A stretch of DNA of 64,000 bases, taken from assembly GCA_039519185.1 (NCBI GenBank), contig CM076849.1, positions 118,615,659-118,679,658 of the forward strand, given 5' to 3'. This DNA is from Astragalus membranaceus (Eukaryota > Streptophyta > Magnoliopsida > Fabales > Fabaceae). The position numbers were made by a program, and so were the translations under genes. Below the pieces are notes generated by a model. That model saw nothing but the letters and a program-made list of their open reading frames with translations, was not told the origin of the DNA and ran no database searches. This document shows positions 58,170 to 64,000 of this stretch, piece by piece. The stretch's first letter is position 1. Every line of letters starts with the position of its first letter.

Positions 58170-58492
58170 TTAGTGACAGAATAATGATTCCTCGCTAATG
58201 GGAGGGAAGCGAAACACTCTGAGCACTTTATGGCTAGTGACGGAATAGTTGTTCTTCGCTATTAGTGAGGGATTCATTTCCTTCTCAAAATCCCTCACTA
58301 ACAGATTTTTCAATATTTTTGTGACGAATTTAGCTACAAAACTATTAGAGAGGGATATTTTTTTGTCTCTATTTTCATCACAAACGTAAGTCAGTCCCAA
58401 TTACTTTTTTCCGTAGCTAAATCCCTCACTAATAGTGAGGGATACTAATCCATCTCAAAAATCCCTCTCTAAATACAACTTTTCTAGTAGTG
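58170..58492. repeat. Right subterminal repeats and terminus of the Pack-CACTA
   Basis: Repeats of TAGTGAGGGAT, CTCGCTAAT and AGAGAGGGAT, ending in CTAGTAGTG. Confidence 0.8.
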
Positions 58493-58991
58493 TTATGAAC
58501 CTGAAATATCTATTGAATCCATTTAGTTCGTTCGCTACCAAATCACAAAACTCTGCGAAAATTTTAGCCACATTTACAATAGAACACACATTATATTCTT
58601 TAAACTTTGTATAGGTGCTTCTATTTTATTGGTGATAATTTTGCAATGAGGAGCGCTTTTAAGACTTTGTAGTGCATGTTTAAGACTTCTTATTGTGTGT
58701 ATTTTTTTGTGGAACTTTTTATTGTGTTGTACTAATAACAATAATTCTGAACTTTGTTATGCACTTTTTATACGCTATATTTTATTCCTAATTATATTTT
58801 ATCTAATATTATCAAAAATTAAGCTAGCATATTTAGATCCATCCATGCTATCTTATACTGATCCGTCGATACTAGCGCACTCCGTGCATCACACGGGTGA
58901 TGAGGCTAGTTCTCTTTCGTTTCTATGTCTTTGGAATTGATTTATAAATTACCTTAAATATCAACACACTAATATTCCCTGTATGGTGCAG
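58493..58991 (+). other. Probable intron remnant of a lost RRM gene copy
   Basis: AT-rich, no ORF of note. From 58910 it matches 63518 onward, which is the end of intron 2 of the RRM gene. Confidence 0.5.
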
Positions 58992-59048
58992 ATTATTGAA
59001 GGAAGGTTGATTTTTGTTGAACCTGCGGAGAAAGGTTATCCCTCTTGA
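58992..59048 (+). pseudogene. Stranded last exon of a duplicate RRM gene
   Basis: After the acceptor GGTGCAG| it reads IIEGRLIFVEPAEKGYPS-stop, identical but for one residue to the last exon at 63600-63656. No matching upstream exons were found between here and 55 kb, so it is the 3' end of a tandem copy whose front is missing or displaced by transposons. Confidence 0.75.
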
Positions 59049-59809
59049 CATGTGATAATATTTCTTTTCCATGCTTAAATCTTCTATGTATTTGATCAAT
59101 TTCAGATGTCAAGTCACACTTGATCAAAGCAGTGGCTCATCTATACTTTTGCTTAAAGCTTATTAGTTTTGTTCTTCAGTCACCCAATTTGGAAAATTTA
59201 TTGTACATGAACATTATGATGCAAGAGATTTGTGATAATTGATCAGGCGCTGTTTTCGAATTTGAAATTGCAGAGTTTGTTTTAAACTTTTACTTTTTTG
59301 GTGTAAGGTAGCATGATTGTTAAACTGATCAACGACTTTGCTATGTTGTTACTACATCAGAAAATCGGGCTTACTCTCGTCGGGCTCGTTTATGATTAAA
59401 CTTCTGATTGAGCTCGAGTTAACTCATCCAAACTCAACCTGACTTACCAGTGTATGAACGAGTGAGCCAAGAACACTGAATGAGTGTCCTTACATGTGTT
59501 ATAACTTATGTGTTGATTCGATTAATATTTGTTTGAAATGATATTTCAATATAAATATAAATAATCTCATGATGCAATTACAAATTTACAATCGTCATAG
59601 CAATTTAACATCTTAAGCACAAATTTAAGTGGGGGGTACTTAAACTTTTTAACCTATTTTTAAACATTTTCATTCCCAATTTTTGGTGGGGGAAGCCTGA
59701 AATCCTACACGGTTATGAATTGAAAGGAGAGCGCATAACAGGTCCTCAGTCCTAACTCCTAACCGTCGTGCAAACAGGATCGAGCTACACAACCGAAATC
59801 CAAACTCAT
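59049..59809 (+). other. Intergenic region and putative RRM gene promoter
   Basis: 59049-59472 is repeated at 63657-64000 (with small deletions). 59473-59809 is unique in the window. I see no clear TATA box. Confidence 0.4.
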
Positions 59810-62800
59810 ATGTCTCAGAATCGGGACAAGACTGTTTATCAACATTTAGGTTTTTCCACTCCTTTCATATTTGTCAATTTCCCCAATTCAATTCCCCTAA
59901 CTTAAAACACTGCTTCCTTTCATTTTTCAGGATTATCGTTTTTCACTACAAAGGAGCAGTTGAACTCGCTCTTCTCTCCATTTGAAGCAGTTACAGAAGC
60001 TAAACTTATGATGGACCCAAAAACTCAAAGGCCCAAAGGGTTTGGTTTTGTCTCCTATGATTCTGCTATTGATGCTGAAAAGGCTATGAAAGCCATGAAT
60101 GGAAAGGTAATTATGTCTTTTGCTTATGTCTATTGCTCTAATTCTGTGTGCAATAAAACTGAATACATCAACTTACATAGGATGTTTCCTAGGCAAGTAA
60201 ATTAATTTGGTTGGATCTATCTTGATTGTTTATGTAACTTGTAATTGATTTTGCACTGATTGTGTTTGTTAAAATGCCTAGTTGATTGGTGATTTAAAGC
60301 CTTGGTTCCGTTTCTAGTTTAGCTTTCCCTTTTTGGGGTCTCTAGTCTCTATGGCTTGAATAACCTTTCTTTAGTGTTTGCTTTTGCAATTGGATATATG
60401 TAAATGCGCATCACTCTAGAATCTAGAAATTAGAGCTTCTAGTTAAACTCCCGTTGAAGCCTTCTCACCGTGCAAACAAACACCCTATGGAGTGTCATGC
60501 CAATCGCGTGTTTATATCCATGGTGCCATGATTCTAAATGTTATCTTCCTTTGGCAGTGATAGAACAAAACCCGAGAAGGAAAATGGATGTAATTATATT
60601 TTCTTTCTAAAGAGTAAATATAATGTATTTCAACTCGGACTAAATTCCGCTGTTACTCAGAAACTCGATCAGGAGTTTTTTTTTTATAAACTTTATAAAT
60701 GTAAGGCGAGTCATGAGTTACTAGTGACATGAAATTCCCTTTAGTCACTCTTATTCTTGTGTGGAGACATACAACGCCTGAACCTTGCATTCACTACAAA
60801 AAAACTGGTTATTAGCGAGGGAAATTTGCCTCGCAAAATGACCTAAATTCGTTGCTAATGGTCATTTGCGAGGGAATTAGCGGCGGACTGGTTCCCTCGC
60901 TAATTCCCTCATCGCTAATGGGATTAGCAAGGGAATTTGAATCGCTCGCTAATTAGCGAGGGAATTTTCCCTCGCTAATGACTGCCTCAAAATTTGTGCA
61001 CTTTTTCAAATACTGACTAACACGTGTCCAGTGCTGAATGGCTTATTTTTTTTATATATATTTATTATTAATGCTGTCAAAAAACTATTATATTATTAAT
61101 GTTTTTTTTATATATTTATTATTTGTGGTTGTGGTGGTGGTGGTGGAGAAGAAGAAGGTGAAGAGGAGAAGAGGGTGGTGGTGGTGGTGTGGTGAAAAAA
61201 GGTGGATAAAAGAAGAGGGAAATGGGAAATCGTGAGAGAGAGAGAGGGAGGAGAGGAAGAGGAAGAGGAGCTCCGGTGGTGGTGGTTGTGTGGTGGTGGT
61301 GGTGGTAGGTGGAGTGAAGAAGAGAGAAAGAGGAAAGAAATTTGTAGGTGGAGAAGAGGAATTCGTAGGTGGAGAGAGGAGAGGAAGAGGAGAGGAGTTT
61401 ATGGTGGTGGTGGTGGTGGTGAAGGGTATTGGGGTGGTGAGAGAAGGAGAAGAGTAAGGGAGAAAGAGAGGGAGGGTGAGGATGAGAGGAGGTGATGGTG
61501 GTGGTGTGGTGGTGGAAGTTATGGGAAGGTGGGAGAGAAGAAGAGAGAAGAGTGTGAGGAGAGGAGAGAAGAGTGTGTGTGAGAGGATAAATAAGCTGAA
61601 AAGTCAAAAAATTAGCGAGGGAATTAGCGAGGGACTGAAAATTCCGTCACTAATCACCTGCACGGAGCGCTATGATCTGAAAACTGTCAGAAATTAGCGA
61701 GAGAATTAGCGAGGGACTGAAAATTCCGTCGCTAATTAGCGAGGGACACCAAATTCCGTCGCTAATGACTGAATTAGCGAGGGACTAAAAATTCCCTCGC
61801 TAATCAGTTTTTTTTTGTAGTGTTTCATTAGATTTAAGTACCAATATTAAATTGTGTATTATGGTGTTCTAAATCCTGGCTTGTAAAATTTGTTTAACCC
61901 CTTTACAATTATGGATTGATATGTTCTATGTGATGGTAAACCATGTTTTGGTGTCACTCTTATCCCATCCATCCTCTTGTTGGAAATATCTTGTATATAT
62001 CATATTTCTTCTCCTGCTCCTATGGAGTAAACATACAAATGCTCATCACATACTGAGCATGGATAATGTAGTTTGATAATCTTGGAGTCTCATGTGCTTG
62101 TATGGAGTAAACATACAAATGTTCATCAAATACATCAACTTACATATTGTGTTTCGTTGGCAAGTAATTTCATTTGCTTCCGTAATAGTATTGGTTGGGT
62201 CTTACTTGATCGTAACTTGTAATTGATTTTACACTTATTGTGTTTGTTAAAATGTCTATTTGCTTGGTGATTTAAAGCGTTAGCTTCGTTTCTAGATTAG
62301 CTTTCCCTTTTTGGGGTCTCTAGTCTCTAGGCGTGAACAACCTTTTTTTAGCTATTTGCTTTATGTAGCTTACTACTACTTTACATCATTGAGCATTCTT
62401 GTTTGGTGGAGTGTAGATTACAACGCCCAAAACATGAGGAGAACAAGTAATATTGTCCTCAACTTATAATAATCTTCCTATGTCAGTGTTAGAATAAAGC
62501 CCAAGAAGGAAAATGAATGCGGTTATATCTTCCCTTCAAAGAGTAAATATATATTTCAACTCTGGCTAAATTCTGTTGCTACTCAAACTCGATCATGAGT
62601 TTTTTTAAAACTTCATAGATCAGTTATAATGCAAGTCATGAGTTACTAGTGACATAAAATTCCTGTTGGTCACTCCTGTGCTTGTATGCAGACATACAAC
62701 TCTTGGACCTTGCATTCATTAATCCTGGCTTGTAAAATTTTTTTAACCCCTTTACAATTATGGATTGATATGTGATGGTAAACCATGTTTGATGTCACTC

Positions 62801-63656
62801 TTATCTCATCCATCCTCTTGTTGGAAATATCTTGTATATATCATATTTCTTTTCCAGCTCCTATGGAGTAAACATACAAATGCTCATCACATACAGAGCA
62901 TGGATTAATGTCGTTTGATAATCTTGGAGCCTCATGTGCTTGTACATACACTGCACAAATCTAGATTGTTCCACTTTTGTTATGCAGCCTTTTTGATAGA
63001 GGTAAATTTTAAGATCAAAGTGGGACATGGAAATTCCTTGGCAGGCACACGTTTTGGTTGGAAGAGACATGTCCATAAGAAAGTCTTCTTGGATATGCAA
63101 CTCATAAGTTATAACACATGTTTAGTTTCTACCTATTTGGTGTCTATGTCAGTATTCATGCTTCATAAGAGGGAAGAGAGGGATTAAGCGAAGGGATAGG
63201 GGGCGTTTTGGTTGGAAGAGACATGTCCATAAGAAAGTCTTCTTGGATATGCAACTCATAAGTTATAACACATGTTTAGTTTCTACCTATTTGGTGTCTA
63301 TGTCAGTATTCGTGCTTCATAAGAGGGAAGAGAGGGATTAAGCGAAGGGATAGGGGGGATAGCCCATATAGTTTATTTCTCCATAGAATTAAAAGCCTAA
63401 TACTAAAATAACTGAACATAAGTCTCTCCCTCCGCTTCAAACTCCCAACCTTAGTTGCATAGTCGTACCCACTAATAAACAAATTTTTTGATATAACAAG
63501 GGATTTGACAAAATAAATTCTCTTTCGTTTCTATGTCTTTGGAATTCATTTATAAATTACCTTAAATATCAATACACTAATATTCCCTGTATGGTGCAGA
63601 TTATTGATGGAAGGTTGATTTTTGTTGAACCTGCGGAGAAAGGTTATCCCTCTTGA
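59810..63656 (+). CDS. Small single-RRM RNA-binding protein, three exons
   Basis: Proposed coding exons: 59810-59849, 59931-60106 and 63600-63656, 90 residues in all. Introns are GT-AG (AG|GTTTTT ... TTTTTCAG|GA; AAAG|GTAATT ... GGTGCAG|AT) and phases agree. Exon 2 carries most of the RRM, with EQLNSLFSPF, LMMDPKTQRPKGFGFVSY (RNP1, 60035-60058) and DAEKAMKAMNGK; exon 3 gives GRLIFVE and a stop. This is the pattern of small plant RRM proteins, including organelle-targeted ones, that bind RNA through RNP1. Exon 1 is less certain: its RNP2 (TVYQHLGLS) is one residue too long and no transit peptide is seen. Intron 2 is 3.5 kb and holds a CACTA element and duplications. Confidence 0.65.
60162..62944 (+). 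repeat. Direct tandem duplication inside the RRM intron
   Basis: Unit 1 is 60162-62128 and unit 2 is 62129-62944. Shared landmarks: AATACATCAACTTACAT, TTTCCCTTTTTGGGGTCTC, GAGTTACTAGTGACAT and TTGGAAATATCTTGTATATA. Unit 1 is longer because it holds the CACTA element at 60792-61822. Divergence is clearly higher than for the nearby LTR pairs. Confidence 0.85.
60792..61822. mobile_element. Short non-autonomous CACTA element
   Basis: 1031 bp. Ends are CACTACAAAAAAACTG and the inverted GTTTTTTTTTGTAGTG. Flanks ATT and TTT are a degenerate 3-bp target duplication. Subterminal AGCGAGGGA/AGCGACGGA repeats lie at 60810-60980 and 61608-61805. The middle is (GGT)n and GA-rich with no transposase; the 162-codon minus-strand frame there is low-complexity. 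The matching spot in unit 2 (62706-62714, GCATTCATTAATCC) is empty. Confidence 0.85.
63051..63358 (+). repeat. 154-bp direct tandem duplication
   Basis: 63051-63204 and 63205-63358 are almost identical (start GTTTTGGTTGGAAGAG, end GGGATAGGGGG). It lies near the end of RRM intron 2. Confidence 0.9.
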
Positions 63657-64000
63657 CATGTGATAATATTTCTTTTCCATGCTCAAATCTTCTATGTATT
63701 TGATCATTTTCAGATGTCAAGTCACACTTTTGCATAAAGCTTCTTAGTTTTGGTCTTCAGTCACCCAATTTGGAAAATTTATTGTACACTAACATTACGA
63801 TGCAGGGTTTGTTTTAAACTTTTACTTTTTTGGTGTAAGGTAGCATGATTGTTAAACTCAACGACTTTGCTATGTTGTTACTACATCAGAAAATCGAGCT
63901 TACTCTCGTCAAACTCGTTTCTGATTAAACTTTTGATTGAGCTCGAGTTAACTCATTCAAACTCAACCCGACTTACCAGTGTATGAACGAGTGAGCCAAG
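63518..64000 (+). repeat. Second copy of the 58910-59472 segment
   Basis: It starts TTCTCTTTCGTTTCTATGTC and includes exon 3, the sequence beyond the stop and the AACGAGTGAGCCAAG landmark, offset by 4608 bp at the exon. The window ends inside it, so a further RRM gene copy may follow to the right. Confidence 0.88.

Larger units (their letters stand above)
55147..58492. mobile_element. Pack-CACTA element with fragments of at least four host genes
   Basis: The ends are CACTACTAGAAAA and its inverted copy (58480-58492), flanked by the 3-bp target duplication TTA (55144-55146 and 58493-58495). Both ends carry subterminal repeats of AGCGAGGGA/AGCGACGGA/AGAGAGGGA type (55170-55560 and 58170-58470), as expected for transposase binding. 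No transposase gene is present. The interior holds exon fragments with introns, all on the minus strand, from a 3-hydroxyisobutyryl-CoA hydrolase-like gene, ribonucleotide reductase large subunit, 8-amino-7-oxononanoate synthase and proteasome beta-2 subunit, plus a GA/CT-rich 5'-UTR-like stretch. Confidence 0.9.

Noticed and set aside
61119..61607. 162-codon His/Ser-rich minus-strand frame in the short CACTA element
   Set aside because: Encoded by GGT/GGA repeats; no transposase motif.

Overview
This is nuclear DNA of a flowering plant, most likely a eudicot with a large, transposon-rich genome. I cannot name the species. The evidence is nested Ty3/gypsy LTR retrotransposons with plant tRNA-type primer sites, two Ogre/Tat copies, CACTA transposons carrying pieces of plant housekeeping genes, and a small plant-type RRM gene with GT-AG introns. 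No bacterial, viral, organellar, rRNA or tRNA genes were seen.

Layout. 1-2665 is a Tekay-type LTR (A1), cut by the window edge and inserted into the 5' LTR of an Ogre-type element, B1 (2666-22825, + strand). B1 carries ORF1, gag-protease, a 201-bp intron and pol, all with several disabling mutations. A 5.0-kb non-autonomous Athila-like element, C (11725-16724, duplicated target GGCAC), sits inside the second (archaeal-type) RNase H of B1. B1 itself sits in an Athila-like element, D, of which only the 3' end (22826-23661) and part of the LTR (23662-24087 and 36426-36550) remain. The D LTR was hit by a Tekay-type element now reduced to a solo LTR (A2, 24088-26267 and 35970-36420, target GGCCG). 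A2 was in turn hit by a very young full-length Tekay/chromovirus element (A, 26268-35964, - strand, target CCCTC) whose LTRs differ by one homopolymer base by eye.

A second Ogre copy, B2 (36551-54669, - strand), faces B1. It is better preserved, with an open gag-protease frame and a 189-bp intron, but pol has two stops and one frameshift. Its flanks do not match: D LTR on the left, a CACTA fragment (54670-55029) on the right.

From 55 kb the landscape changes. A 3.35-kb CACTA element (55147-58492, target TTA) carries, on its minus strand, exon fragments of at least four unrelated genes: a 3-hydroxyisobutyryl-CoA hydrolase-like gene, the ribonucleotide reductase large subunit, 8-amino-7-oxononanoate synthase and a 20S proteasome beta-2 subunit. 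It is a chimeric Pack-CACTA. To its right are a stranded last exon (58992-59048) and a compact three-exon RRM gene (59810-63656). The long second intron of that gene contains a tandem duplication, a 1-kb CACTA element and a 154-bp duplication. From 63518 to the window end the sequence repeats 58910-59472, so the RRM locus lies in a tandem array of about 4.6 kb per unit.

Relative ages from LTR pairs compared by eye: A is youngest, B2 and C are about 1 percent diverged, and B1 about 2-3 percent. The order of nesting agrees.
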